Notes: generated by a model from the letters alone, not told the origin. A stretch of DNA of 57,621 bases from an uncultured Lachnospiraceae bacterium (GCA_947643615.1 CANRWO010000019.1:1-57621), one strand, 5' to 3'; shown: positions 26,301 through 35,145, counted from the stretch's first letter. Numbers and translations: made by a program.

Positions 26301-26437
26301 CGGTGAGACTGAAAGGGCATTGGAGACTTTCCCGGGAGAGGGCGGATATACAGGCAAGGATAAAGGCCGGGGAGACCGAGGTCAGCTTTTTTGGAAAGGA
26401 CGGAGCGGTGCGGGAGGCCACACTCCGGCGGGTTTAA
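23306..26437 (+). CDS. Polysaccharide lyase family 8, chondroitin sulfate ABC lyase-like
   Basis: The ATG at 23306 is preferred over 23294 because GGGGA sits five bases before it. The 1043-residue protein starts with the jelly-roll N-terminal domain of ABC lyases (SFEEGILTG, REHHRGGAQSLCWE), then a helical catalytic domain with DGSAFHHAAHYPAYAVGG (His476, Tyr483) and SSRHPRG (Arg536), close to the His501/Tyr508/Arg560 spacing recalled for Proteus chondroitinase ABC I. The beta domain has GWDWNHFPGTTSVVLP. It should cut chondroitin or dermatan sulfate by elimination. No signal peptide is seen, whereas secreted relatives have one. It forms the catabolic set with the sulfatases and GH88. Confidence 0.88.
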   Translation: MIYSFEEGILTGIEAVNSTIRADREHHRGGAQSLCWEAEDSAELIFRGPVEYRHFREGGPNQDRCCFVVWLYREEAGEEAMRFAFYKKGRECCHFDFGQEFQGWRTCWVPFRDMEGEPEEGMDEIRLSRAGNGRESVWLDQMITSVPIDPRHPVPDLQVPFVNPSVDRAVNAHWTSVLRFFRLEQAQRERLWAAERGKAKSGQEENVPDAEKETRWNEKRRNEICLIIERMEQYFLGIYRLKSSENPQESASSQDNMSGAGKAAALWEQYAGLNLKRGRDGLYSGVSVDAVHHRAAYPREEAERLKRLTGAVGIQKCGELLLQTAYLWHEGDSRLKKEAADHFGELLQHLWEQGWAAGSSLGTTHHMGYLMRELYVSVFLMRKPLKEKGLLAGAAEMAGWFSGRGRIFRGPEELQGESTDTLNTLLWGILCSILMTEEESFRVCCLNAFRDWLSAVLKPAPGLEGPYKADGSAFHHAAHYPAYAVGGFQGAAPVVYALSGTLFALEKEAHQTMRNALFYMRIYCNRYNWPVSMSSRHPRGVGEMSGITDLKPFYCMALAGLPGAEAGEDGRVPVDEEMAGALLRLAEYKAFPPGEELRRLGYRAERAPEGHFVMNYACAGIHRRGEWMACVRGHSRYLWGNETYEKNNLYGRYITYGSLQILGSGTPVNNGDSGFWQEGWDWNHFPGTTSVVLPWEELRQRVCVVDATAGFEEMLLSDETFAGGVSLGGRQGCFGMKLHGHAKYDGSLRARKSWFFFEDRILCLGSGVEDRRERYETVTTLYQHWLGEEVSGEKPEEHSVWRSEADTSLLLRDPSGNEYIVPGEQQVIVTRGLQESRAQDTGQPTFAWYEKAWISHGKGPCRGEYEYMIRIPRERPSEEADLPLAAGPEGAERRVYRILQKDEALHAVYDPETGIYAYVFFEACSVPEGGGGTVLGADIPCLAMEERQGEELRISFCDPDLRFYEGQEPDQLDEDGNQKEVSLYSRTWLKSESIGKWSTVRLKGHWRLSRERADIQARIKAGETEVSFFGKDGAVREATLRRV

Positions 26438-26639
26438 GGCTCCGGTTCTTGCTTCGGCCGTCTCTGGCAGGCCCTGCCAAACCGGACAAAGACAGGCTGC
26501 GATGAGATTTATTTTCAGCTTTGGGAGGCAGGAGTGCATTTGCCGGGCAGCCGTCGGGAGACATTGCCCCAATAAGCTGCCGTAACAAAATGCACATCGG
26601 CGAAAAAATTGTGTATTGTCCAATCAGGCAAACATATTG

Positions 26640-26765
26640 TAAAATGGAATTAACATTATACAAGGTGGAACTGCCAAGATGCAGAATAAAGCTGCCATTA
26701 TAAGAAACAGGCCAACTGTTATGTGGAATGAGGTTGCCGTTGTGTGGGATGGAGTTGTTACCAAA
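26640..26765. repeat. Degenerate 20-21-bp tandem repeat in the gap before GH88
   Basis: The 369-bp gap (26438-26806) between lyase 2 and GH88 contains about six decayed units resembling TGTGGAATGAGGTTGCCGTTG. The rest shows no gene, and no convincing promoter or terminator was found. An AACGGAGGAG ribosome site precedes GH88. Confidence 0.4.
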
Positions 26766-26806
26766 TATAGAAAAACAACGCCTGCCGGCGTGGAACGGAG
26801 GAGAAA

Positions 26807-27985
26807 ATGGCACAGACATATGAAACGATCATGAACTATCCCGGACTGCGGGAGGGGGAGGTTGAGGCGGCCTTTGAACAGGCGCTTCGCATTGTGGAAG
26901 CGATTTTGCCGGATTACACGGATAAGTTTCCCCATTCCAACAGTGAGAACGGATTTTACGAGAGAACGGAAAATGTGGAGTGGACCACGGGTTTCTGGAC
27001 CGGCGTCCTGTGGCTGGCTTACGAGTACACGGGAGACATGAAATACAGAGCTGCGGCGGAGGTGCAGGTAGTCAGCTTTCTGCACCGCATAGAAGAGAAG
27101 ATCGACGTGAACCACCACGATATGGGATTCCTGTTCAGCCTCTCCTGTGTGGCGGCGTATAAGCTCACCGGAAATGAGACCGCGAAAAAGGCGGCGCTTC
27201 TGGCGGCTGACCACCTGGCATCGCGCTACCGGGAAAAGGGCGGATTCCTGCAGGCCTGGGGGAACGTGAACGAGCCTTCGGAATATCGATTGATTATTGA
27301 CTGCCTGCTGAATCTCCCCATCCTTTATTGGGCCAGCGAGGTGACAGGCGACGGATCCTACAGGGAGAAGGCGGTTCAACATATTCATACGGCCATGAAA
27401 TGTGTGCTGCGGGAAGATAATTCCACTTATCACACGCACTTTATCGACATGGAGACGGGAGAACCCACTGTGGGAGTGACCCATCAGGGGAACCGCAATA
27501 ATTCCGCCTGGGCCAGGGGCCAGGCCTGGGGTGTGTACGGTATTGCACTGAGCTACCGGTATACAGGCGAGGAAGCATATAAGGAGCTGTTTTATCGGGT
27601 GACGGATTATTTCGTGGAGCATCTGCCGGAGGATTTGATTGCTTATTGGGATTTTGATTTCGATACCGGAAGTACGGAACCCAGAGATTCCTCCGCGGTG
27701 GCCATTGCCGTATGCGGCATACTGGAGATGGTTCCCCATCTGCCGGCGGAGAAGGCCGGCCGTTACAAAGCGGCGGCGGACCGGATGCTTCATGCGCTGA
27801 TTGAGGAGTGCGGAAACGGGGATTTGTCCAAATCCAACGGACTGCTGCTTCACGGGACTTATGCCAGGTCTTCCGAATACAATACCTGTACCGACCGGGG
27901 CGTGGACGAGTGCAACACCTGGGGCGACTACTTTTATATGGAAGCGCTGATGCGAAGCTGCAGGGAGTGGAGGCCTTATTGGTAA
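26807..27985 (+). CDS. Unsaturated glucuronyl hydrolase (GH88)
   Basis: This 392-residue cytoplasmic enzyme removes the 4,5-unsaturated uronic acid from lyase-generated disaccharides by hydration of the double bond. The (alpha/alpha)6-barrel signatures are visible: WTTGFWTGVLWLAYEYTGD, the first catalytic Asp105 in NHHDMGFLF, the second Asp165 in EYRLIIDCLLNLP, and the WARGQAWGVYG motif. The spacing of the two aspartates (60) fits Bacillus UGL Asp88/Asp149. It has no signal peptide, as usual for GH88. It directly follows the PL8 lyases, confirming that their products are unsaturated uronides, and precedes sulfatase 3. Confidence 0.93.
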   Translation: MAQTYETIMNYPGLREGEVEAAFEQALRIVEAILPDYTDKFPHSNSENGFYERTENVEWTTGFWTGVLWLAYEYTGDMKYRAAAEVQVVSFLHRIEEKIDVNHHDMGFLFSLSCVAAYKLTGNETAKKAALLAADHLASRYREKGGFLQAWGNVNEPSEYRLIIDCLLNLPILYWASEVTGDGSYREKAVQHIHTAMKCVLREDNSTYHTHFIDMETGEPTVGVTHQGNRNNSAWARGQAWGVYGIALSYRYTGEEAYKELFYRVTDYFVEHLPEDLIAYWDFDFDTGSTEPRDSSAVAIAVCGILEMVPHLPAEKAGRYKAAADRMLHALIEECGNGDLSKSNGLLLHGTYARSSEYNTCTDRGVDECNTWGDYFYMEALMRSCREWRPYW

Positions 27986-28124
27986 GGCAGGAACGGAAAA
28001 GCCAAAAGGAATGAGCTGCAGGGCGCGGTTTTGGGATGCTTGAAGAGGATCCGGCGGCAGTTGGGGCATTTCGGATCAGAAAGTATACCGGCAGCGCGGT
28101 AAAAGGAGGTGTGACGGAAATAAA

Positions 28125-29519
28125 ATGAAAACCAATTTGATCTATATCTTTGCAGACCAATGGAGATACCATGCCATGGGGTGCGTCCAGGGAGATCAGG
28201 CGGTTACGCCCAATATGGATGCCTTTGCACAGGAAAGCCTCTGCTTTGAGAACGCATACAGCACCTTTCCGCTCTGTACACCCCACAGGGGAAGCCTGAT
28301 GACCGGGAAGTATCCCTTTTCCATCGGACTGTGGACCAACTGTAAGGTAGGCCTGGAGGAAAAGCTGATGCTGAAACCCCAGGAAACCTGTATCGGAAAT
28401 GTATTGCAGGATGCGGGGTACGGCACGGCCTATATCGGGAAGTGGCATCTGGATGCGTCGGAGCAGAATTTCACCAGCCACCCGGAATCAGGGGCGAAAG
28501 GCTGGGACGCCTACACACCGCCGGGGGAAAGGCGCCAGGGATTTGAATACTGGTTGTCCTATGGGGCCGATGACGATCATTTGAATCCCCATTATTGGGC
28601 GGATTCGCCGGAGCAGATCCGTCCGGGGAAATGGTCGGCGGAATATGAGACGGATAAGGCCCTGGAATACCTGGACAGACACAGGGAGGACGACAATCCT
28701 TTTGCCCTGTTTGTGTCCTATAATCCCCCTCATCTTCCCTATGAACTGGTGCCGGAGCGCTATTATGAAAAATTCCGGGATCTGGAGATAGAGTGGCGCC
28801 CTAATGTGCCGGCCGAGAAGCGTACCCCGGAGATGGAAGTCATAGCCAGGCAGTATTTTGCCGCTGTGTACGGGATCGATGAGCAGTTCGGGCGGATCGT
28901 AAGATATCTGAGGGAGAAAGGCATGGAGGAGAATACCCTGGTGGTGCTTTCGGCGGATCATGGGGAAATGCTGGGATCCCACGGACTTATGAGCAAAAAT
29001 GTCTGGTATGAGGAATCCATCCATATCCCTCTGCTGATGCGCCGGAAAAACCGGATACAGCCAGGAACGAGCCAGGTTCTGTTCGCCAGCCCGGACCATA
29101 TGCCCACGCTGTTGGAGCTGCTGGATCTGCCGGTGCCGGATACCTGCCAGGGAGTCAGCCACAGGGCATCGATCCTCGGGGAAGAGCAGACGGAGGGGGA
29201 ACCGGAAGATTTGTTTATATGCTCCTATCCGGGGGCGCCGGAAAGCGCTTCTGCTTTCGCCAGGCTGGGGCAGACCCACAAGGCCCACGGCTGGCGCGGA
29301 ATCAAGACCCGGGAATATACCTATGTGATCACCAACGGCTATATGCCGGAGGATAAGCAGGCAGAGTACCTGTATGATGATAAAAACGATCCATGGCAGC
29401 TCCACCCCCGAACAGTGGAGAGGGATTGCCGGGATGAAGAGGTTTTGCGGTTCAGGAAACGGTTAAAAGAATACCTGGCCATGCTGGATGACCCATTCTT
29501 GTGGGAGAAGGAGCGGTAA
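28125..29519 (+). CDS. Sulfatase (type I, Cys-type formylglycine)
   Basis: This 464-residue sulfatase has IYIFADQWRYHAMG at the N-terminus, the formylglycine motif Cys51-TPHR followed by GSLMTGKYP, then GKWHLDASE and LSADHGEMLGSHG. It resembles the second sulfatase more than the first in its central part (PGERRQGFEYWLSYGADDDH; GKWSAEYETD). It lacks a signal peptide. It probably acts on a sulfated disaccharide or monosaccharide next to GH88. An AAAAGGAGG ribosome site lies upstream. The 139-bp gap before it shows no structured element of the A-G family. Confidence 0.93.
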   Translation: MKTNLIYIFADQWRYHAMGCVQGDQAVTPNMDAFAQESLCFENAYSTFPLCTPHRGSLMTGKYPFSIGLWTNCKVGLEEKLMLKPQETCIGNVLQDAGYGTAYIGKWHLDASEQNFTSHPESGAKGWDAYTPPGERRQGFEYWLSYGADDDHLNPHYWADSPEQIRPGKWSAEYETDKALEYLDRHREDDNPFALFVSYNPPHLPYELVPERYYEKFRDLEIEWRPNVPAEKRTPEMEVIARQYFAAVYGIDEQFGRIVRYLREKGMEENTLVVLSADHGEMLGSHGLMSKNVWYEESIHIPLLMRRKNRIQPGTSQVLFASPDHMPTLLELLDLPVPDTCQGVSHRASILGEEQTEGEPEDLFICSYPGAPESASAFARLGQTHKAHGWRGIKTREYTYVITNGYMPEDKQAEYLYDDKNDPWQLHPRTVERDCRDEEVLRFRKRLKEYLAMLDDPFLWEKER

Positions 29520-29603
29520 TGTCCGGCACGGCATTACACAAAACCACAGGTATTCATGGGAAGCAATATTTTTAATAAAATGAAAGGAAAAGAGGCAGGA
29601 AAG

Positions 29604-30533
29604 ATGAGAAAAAAACCGGTACTTGTTATTATGGCGGCAGGGATGGGAAGCCGTTACGGAGGCTTGAAACAGATTGACCCCATTGACGGGCATGGAAACC
29701 TGATCATTGATTTTTCCATTTATGACGCAGTGGCGGCAGGGTTTGAGAAAGTAATCTTTATCATCAAAAAGAGCATAGAAAAGGATTTCAAGGAGCAGAT
29801 CGGCAGCCGCATGGAAAGGCATGTGGAGGTTGCCTATGTGTACCAGGAGCTGGACCGGCTGCCGGAAGGGTATGCATGCCCTGAGGAGAGAGTGAAACCC
29901 TGGGGAACCGGCCATGCGGTGCTCTGTTGTGCCGGAGAGCTGGGAGATGCGCCCTTTGCTGTGATCAATGCGGATGATTATTATGGCAGATCCGCCTTTA
30001 AAACCATTTATGAGCAGCTTTCCAACATGGAGGATGGCGATAAGTGCCACTATACTATGGTGGGATACGATTTGTACAAAACGCTGACGGATTATGGGCA
30101 TGTGGCCAGAGGGGTGTGCTCACTGGACGAAGCGGGTATGCTGCAAGGGATCGTGGAGAGGACGCAGATCGAGAAGCACGGAGACAGGGCAGAGTTTACG
30201 GAAGACGGGGCGAGCTGGACGGCGTTGCCGGAAAATACAATAGTATCCATGAACCTGTGGGGTTTTACTCCCAGCATTTTGAAGGAACTGGAGAACCGTT
30301 TCCCCTCATTTCTGGACAGCGGCCTGAGCAGCAACCCGCTGAAATGCGAGTATTTTCTGCCCTCTGTGGTGGACCAGATGCTCCGGGAAAACCGGGCGGA
30401 TGTGAAAGTGCTCCGCTCCTCCGACAATTGGTATGGCGTTACCTATAAAGAAGACAGGGAAAGGGTTGTAAAAGCAATCTGTGGGTTAAAAGAAGCGGGG
30501 ATGTACCCGGAACGCTTATGGGAGGAAAAATAG
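29604..30533 (+). CDS. Sugar-1-phosphate nucleotidyltransferase
   Basis: The ATG at 29604 gives MRKKPVLVIMAAGMGSRYGG, the classical N-terminal nucleotide-binding motif; the extension from 29556 lacks homology. The 309-residue protein has the NTP_transferase fold with IDPIDGHGNLIIDFSIYDA and FAVINADDYYG (metal-binding Asp pair). Its stop codon overlaps the GTG start of the kinase gene by one base (TAGTG), so the two are coupled. With the N-acetylhexosamine kinase it could convert GalNAc or GlcNAc to a UDP-sugar, as in the Bifidobacterium lacto-N-biose route. The substrate is inferred from context only. Confidence 0.85.
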   Translation: MRKKPVLVIMAAGMGSRYGGLKQIDPIDGHGNLIIDFSIYDAVAAGFEKVIFIIKKSIEKDFKEQIGSRMERHVEVAYVYQELDRLPEGYACPEERVKPWGTGHAVLCCAGELGDAPFAVINADDYYGRSAFKTIYEQLSNMEDGDKCHYTMVGYDLYKTLTDYGHVARGVCSLDEAGMLQGIVERTQIEKHGDRAEFTEDGASWTALPENTIVSMNLWGFTPSILKELENRFPSFLDSGLSSNPLKCEYFLPSVVDQMLRENRADVKVLRSSDNWYGVTYKEDRERVVKAICGLKEAGMYPERLWEEK

Positions 30534-31681
30534 TGGATTATCAGATGATTGCCCAAGGGGCATGTGAGAAGATCGAGGAGGCAGTAAATCAGTTCTGTGT
30601 GGAGGGAAAACCGTCAGAGTGCAGGCGTTACGGAAGCGGCCATATCAATGACACATTCCTGCTGTGCACAACGGACGGTGAACCGGGCGGAGAGGGTCAT
30701 AGATATATTTTGCAGCGGATGAATACCCTTGTGTTTAAGGATCCGAAAGGACTGATGCAGAATATATCCGGTGTTACGGCCTTTTTGCGTGAGCAGGTGG
30801 CAAAAGCCGGAGGGGATGTGCAGCGTGAGGTACTGACGCTGGTAAAGACGAAAGGCGGAGAAGACTATTACGTTGACAGCTCGGGGTTATGCTGGAGAAT
30901 GTACCTGTTTATCACAGATGCCGCAGGCTTTGACACGGTAGAAAGCGAAGAGGACTTTTACCGGAGCGCGGAGGCTTTCGGGCATTTCCAGAAATTGTTG
31001 GACCAGTATCCGGTGTCGTCGCTGACAGAGACGATTCCCGATTTCCACAATACGCCGAAACGTTATGAAACGTTTTGCAGGGCGGTGGAGGAGGACGCAT
31101 GCGGCAGGGCCCGGGACGTCGGCAGTGAGATTGCTTTTGTCACAGACAGGAAAGAACAAATGTCCATTGTGATGGATAAGCTGAACAGTGGGGAAATCCC
31201 CTGGCGCGTCACCCACAATGATACGAAGCTGAACAACATTCTCCTTGACAACCGGACAAAACGGGCGGTTTGTGTGATTGACCTGGATACGGTGATGCCG
31301 GGCACTGCGGTATTTGATTTTGGCGACTCCATCCGCTTCGGCGCCAACACGGCAGAGGAGGATGAGAAGGACTTAAGCAGGGTGTCTTTGTCACTGCCGC
31401 TGTATGAAGCTTATATAAAAGGATTTTTAGAGGGTTGCGGGGGAAGCTTGACGGATGAGGAGGTCAGGCTGCTGCCTTGGGGCGCAAAGCTAATGACACT
31501 GGAATGCGGCATGCGTTTCCTGACAGATTATCTGGAAGGTGACAAGTATTTCAAGGTTCACAGGCCGGGGCACAATCTGGACCGTGCCAGGACACAGTTT
31601 GCACTGGTGGCCGATATGGAACGAAAATGGGACGAGATGAATCGTCTGGCGGAACAAATGATCCTTAAGGAAACGCTTTAA
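30533..31681 (+). CDS. N-acetylhexosamine 1-kinase-like phosphotransferase
   Basis: A GTG at 30533 is chosen: GGAGGA lies six bases upstream and the G overlaps the previous stop codon. The 382-residue protein has the aminoglycoside phosphotransferase fold. It shows an N-lobe with YGSGHINDTFLLCT and YILQRMNT, the catalytic loop VTHNDTKLNNILLD and the DFG-equivalent VIDLDTVMPG. This arrangement and length resemble Bifidobacterium NahK, which phosphorylates GlcNAc/GalNAc at C1. Here it would act on GalNAc from chondroitin sulfate. Homoserine or choline kinase relatives are less likely given its partner gene. Confidence 0.8.
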   Translation: MDYQMIAQGACEKIEEAVNQFCVEGKPSECRRYGSGHINDTFLLCTTDGEPGGEGHRYILQRMNTLVFKDPKGLMQNISGVTAFLREQVAKAGGDVQREVLTLVKTKGGEDYYVDSSGLCWRMYLFITDAAGFDTVESEEDFYRSAEAFGHFQKLLDQYPVSSLTETIPDFHNTPKRYETFCRAVEEDACGRARDVGSEIAFVTDRKEQMSIVMDKLNSGEIPWRVTHNDTKLNNILLDNRTKRAVCVIDLDTVMPGTAVFDFGDSIRFGANTAEEDEKDLSRVSLSLPLYEAYIKGFLEGCGGSLTDEEVRLLPWGAKLMTLECGMRFLTDYLEGDKYFKVHRPGHNLDRARTQFALVADMERKWDEMNRLAEQMILKETL

Positions 31682-31694
31682 CCGGCGTTTCCTT
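31667..31694. terminator. Bidirectional terminator between convergent genes
   Basis: A perfect 10-bp stem AAGGAAACGC/GCGTTTCCTT (31667-31676, 31685-31694) includes the kinase stop codon and overlaps the end of the response-regulator gene at 31693. T-rich sequence follows in the forward direction; the reverse direction is less clear. Confidence 0.75.
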
Positions 31695-33318
31695 AATTTT
31701 GATCTAATTTTTGCCGGCACTCATAATTCTTTGGGGACATTCCGGTGACTTTCTTAAACACTTTGCTGAAATAATAGGCATTTTCAAACCCCAGCTGGTT
31801 TGCAATCTCATAAATCAGGAATTGGCCGGAATCAATCAGCTCTTTGGCGTGCTGGATTTTCACTTCGGCAATATAATCCGAAACGGTTCGGCTCATACAG
31901 TTGCTGAAGGAGGTGCTGAGATACCCGGGACTTATATTCAGATAGTCTGCAATGTCAGACAAAGTTAATTTTTCATTATAATGTTCATGGATGTAACGTT
32001 TGGCCATATAGACGAACTTGTCGGACCGTTTTTCTTTTCTCTCCGCAAGCAGAGTGCATATTTTGTCACAAAAGCTGTTCAGCCACTGTAAGATATCATC
32101 CAGGCTGCCCAACTGTGACAGCTGTTCTGCGATATCCATACTGTAGGGTATGGTGTTGTCTTCCAAATTTTCATTCTGAAGCAGGTCATGAAGGTAGGAA
32201 TAGATATTGATGCAGGCGCTGACTGCCTGGGTTTTGTCCGGTTTGTACTGGGTAAACAGCTCGGAAAGCTCGGAGAAGATTTCCTTTAAATTCTGGCTCT
32301 TATTTTCCAGTACGGCAGCAGACATGGACCGCTTCAGGAAGTTGATATTAAATTCCCTGTGCTCAGGCTGCCGAAGGCGTGAGTTTTGGTTTTTGTAAAA
32401 GGCAATCCGAAGCGAGGACTCATAGTAGCAGTGGCTCAGGGCGGACTGCGCTTCGCTGAAAGCATCCGGAAGAAGGGTTGTTTCGGCCTTTTTCTGGCTG
32501 ATGCCAAACAGGGCGGTAAGGGCAAAATAGGTGCTCAGAGCCACATTCACTTTCGTACAGAATTCAGTAAGGGATTTGTCATTATCGCTTTCCGGCTTGG
32601 GACAAACCACAAGGAGTACAGTATCTTTATGTGGCATCAGTATGGTGTGGTGGGAAAAATAGCGTCCCCCTATCCCGGATACAATATCCAGAAGCTGGTT
32701 GGAAATAAACGGATAATCATAGGATTCCGCATGGCCGAAATGAATCTGTTCCGGTTTCATCTGCAGCAAGATCAGATAGGCATTCTGATAACGGGCGGAT
32801 ACATCCGGGTCAAGAGGAAGGCCCGGATATTCCTTATCCGATGGGGATAGGAGCAGCCGGGAAAAATAATTCCTTTCCTGCATGCTTTGGGTATCCTTTA
32901 AAAGCAGCGTATACAGTTCCATGTTGTGGTGGCTTTCTATGCGGGAGCAATGTTCCTTGGCCCTGCCCAGTGCCTGGACCAGCATCTGCGGCTGAAGGTC
33001 CAGCTTTACCAGATAGTCAACGGCGCCCAGGTGCACAGCCTGCTTTGCCAGCTGGAAATCTTCCAGGTTGGTAAGGACAATGAAAGCAAATTCACAGTGC
33101 TTTTCCTGGCAGGCTTCAATCAGCTCCAGGCCGTTCATCACCGGCATACGGATATCCGTGATGACAATGTCCGGCTGCGTTTCCATGATCAGGTTGATGG
33201 CGTCGTGTCCGTTTGTGGCTTTCCCTACAATGCTGCAGTCATGCTCTTCCCAGCAGATCAGGGATGCTATACCGGCCAGGATCAAAGGTTCATCGTCAAT
33301 CAAAACTATTCGGTACAT
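31693..33318 (-). CDS. YesN-type response regulator (receiver plus AraC HTH)
   Basis: The ATG at 33318 gives MYRIVLIDDEPLILAGI. This 541-residue protein has an N-terminal receiver domain (1 to about 120) with phospho-acceptor Asp55 (VITDIRMPVMNG), a long variable middle region, and a C-terminal AraC-type double helix-turn-helix (LTLSDIADYLNISPGYLS; IYEIANQLGFENAYYFSKVFKKVTGMSP). It pairs with the histidine kinase 19 bases upstream. Likely targets are its own promoter and the first importer operon, since a near-identical 30-bp motif precedes both. It converges with the kinase gene at 31681. Confidence 0.93.
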   Translation of the reverse strand: MYRIVLIDDEPLILAGIASLICWEEHDCSIVGKATNGHDAINLIMETQPDIVITDIRMPVMNGLELIEACQEKHCEFAFIVLTNLEDFQLAKQAVHLGAVDYLVKLDLQPQMLVQALGRAKEHCSRIESHHNMELYTLLLKDTQSMQERNYFSRLLLSPSDKEYPGLPLDPDVSARYQNAYLILLQMKPEQIHFGHAESYDYPFISNQLLDIVSGIGGRYFSHHTILMPHKDTVLLVVCPKPESDNDKSLTEFCTKVNVALSTYFALTALFGISQKKAETTLLPDAFSEAQSALSHCYYESSLRIAFYKNQNSRLRQPEHREFNINFLKRSMSAAVLENKSQNLKEIFSELSELFTQYKPDKTQAVSACINIYSYLHDLLQNENLEDNTIPYSMDIAEQLSQLGSLDDILQWLNSFCDKICTLLAERKEKRSDKFVYMAKRYIHEHYNEKLTLSDIADYLNISPGYLSTSFSNCMSRTVSDYIAEVKIQHAKELIDSGQFLIYEIANQLGFENAYYFSKVFKKVTGMSPKNYECRQKLDQN

Positions 33319-33337
33319 AAGGTTACTCCTGTGTTCT

Positions 33338-35119
33338 TTAAAATTCCAGCGGGAGGGATACGGTAATGCATGTGTAGACACCCAGCTCACTGTCTATCTG
33401 GATACCGTATTCCAGGCCGTAGACCAGTTTGATCCTGCGGTCAACATTGGGAAGTCCAATCCCGCTCATGTAATTACTGGTTACCCGGGAGGTATCGGCC
33501 AGCAGCCGGGCAATATTTTCTTCCGATATCCCCACGCCGTTGTCGTGGATGCTGATATGTAAGACCTGCTCACGGGAAAAAATATGGATCTTGATCAACC
33601 CCGGTTTCCCGCTGGGTTCAATGCCGGAAAAGATGCTGTTTTCCACCAGAGGCTGCAATGTCAGCTTGATGATGCGGGCGTCATACAGCGCAGGGTCTTC
33701 AACGGTAATTTCCACATCAAAAAGTTCTATGTAACGGATTTTTTCTATGGTAACATAATTGTCAAGAAAATCAAGTTCCTGCCTTACGGTTACTTTCTCG
33801 TTAAATCCCTTTGCCATGTTTTTCAGCAGTGACGAGAGGGCGGAAACAACTTTCACAATCCCGCTGTTGTGCTGCATGGTTGCGATCCATTTAATGGAGT
33901 CCAGGGTATTATAGAGAAAGTGGGGGTTGATCTGCGCCTGCAGCATCTTGATCTCCAGGTTCATTTTCTCCTGTTCATCCCGGATCCTCTTGTCCATAAG
34001 AACGGAAACGCGGGAGGACATATCGTTGATCTGCCGCCCGATGATCCCCAGCTCATCATTGGACTCTATCGCCGGATTCCGGCTGAAATCACCGGAGGAT
34101 ATCACTTTCATATGCTCGGCCAGGCGCATGATGGGGCGTGTCAGATAGTGGGTAAATAAAAGGGACAGGGAGAAACCGAGGGCAATACAGGAGAGAAAAA
34201 CCAGTCCCAGGGTAGTACGTATGGCGTTGGGGTTCAGGGAAATGTTTTTCAGCGGCAGCACTTCGCAGAGAATGAAACCGCTGACAGGCAGGCGCTCCCA
34301 GGTAAGCATACAGTCCGTATCGGACAGCCGTACTTTGGAACAGCCGGTCTGCTCCGGGTGGTCGTTCAGGAATGCCTGTATGTCCGTTCGGGAGAAGGAT
34401 TCCATATTCATGCTGCTGACCGGCGAAAAATCACTGGTCATGATAAGGACAGATTTATCCTGGGACAACAGGCCCAAGGTATCCTGAAACAGCTTGGGGG
34501 AAAGCGTAAGGCAGACCCAGGCATCCTGGGGGGCCTCCTTCCTGGAATAGTCCAGGGGCCTGATCAGGGGCAGGAGCTGGGGCATTGCCTTGGCATTTAG
34601 GGGGAACGGATTCTCCCGGAGGGTCAAAGTGTATTCCCCCATATTTTTATTGAGCAGCTCCTCAAACCATGGTGCAGCCATAATACAGTCGGCGTCTTTT
34701 GAGCTGCCCAGGGAGGTCCCGGCCTGTATGAGAAGGGAATCCTTTTCGTACACGGTAATTTTATGAATGTACTCCTTGTACCCGGAAATGGCACAGAGGT
34801 CCCTCAATACATTGGCAGCATAAATGCCGTATTCCTCGCTGGAGCGGCTGCCCCGGCCGGAAACGATGGGGGTGAGGAATATGGACTGCCGACCGGCGCA
34901 ATTCTGGACAATATTAATAATCTCATCGCAGGCAATCTCGATCCTGGATGCCACCAGATGTAAGCGGTTGGCGGAGCTTGCGGCTTCGTTGGCGATCACA
35001 TCCTTTTTATAGAAAGAATAGGTGTAGACACTGATGAGGAATGCAAGGCAGACAATTACCAGAAGATTATATAAGATCATGCGTGTCCGGAAAGCTACAG
35101 GTATTTTACTCTTATTCAT
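33338..35119 (-). CDS. YesM-type membrane sensor histidine kinase
   Basis: This 593-residue protein has a first transmembrane helix at about 13-33, an extracellular sensor region of about 260 residues, a second helix at about 298-320 (LGLVFLSCIALGFSLSLLF), a HAMP domain, the His_kinase phospho-acceptor motif QINPHFLYNTLDSIKW (His near 398), and an HATPase domain with DNGVGISEENI. Kinases of this class sense sugars or binding-protein complexes and phosphorylate YesN-type regulators. It is the first gene of a two-gene operon with a 300-nt structured leader. The signal is not readable from sequence but is probably linked to glycan import. Confidence 0.93.
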   Translation of the reverse strand: MNKSKIPVAFRTRMILYNLLVIVCLAFLISVYTYSFYKKDVIANEAASSANRLHLVASRIEIACDEIINIVQNCAGRQSIFLTPIVSGRGSRSSEEYGIYAANVLRDLCAISGYKEYIHKITVYEKDSLLIQAGTSLGSSKDADCIMAAPWFEELLNKNMGEYTLTLRENPFPLNAKAMPQLLPLIRPLDYSRKEAPQDAWVCLTLSPKLFQDTLGLLSQDKSVLIMTSDFSPVSSMNMESFSRTDIQAFLNDHPEQTGCSKVRLSDTDCMLTWERLPVSGFILCEVLPLKNISLNPNAIRTTLGLVFLSCIALGFSLSLLFTHYLTRPIMRLAEHMKVISSGDFSRNPAIESNDELGIIGRQINDMSSRVSVLMDKRIRDEQEKMNLEIKMLQAQINPHFLYNTLDSIKWIATMQHNSGIVKVVSALSSLLKNMAKGFNEKVTVRQELDFLDNYVTIEKIRYIELFDVEITVEDPALYDARIIKLTLQPLVENSIFSGIEPSGKPGLIKIHIFSREQVLHISIHDNGVGISEENIARLLADTSRVTSNYMSGIGLPNVDRRIKLVYGLEYGIQIDSELGVYTCITVSLPLEF

Positions 35120-35145
35120 CAGATTCTCTCCTTGTTGAAACAGAT

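Noticed and set aside
18661..26437. Initial reading of the two large enzymes as heparinase II/III-type proteins
   Set aside because: The His/Tyr/Arg active-site pattern, the PGTT segment and the N-terminal domain of the second enzyme fit PL8, not PL12/PL15/PL21.
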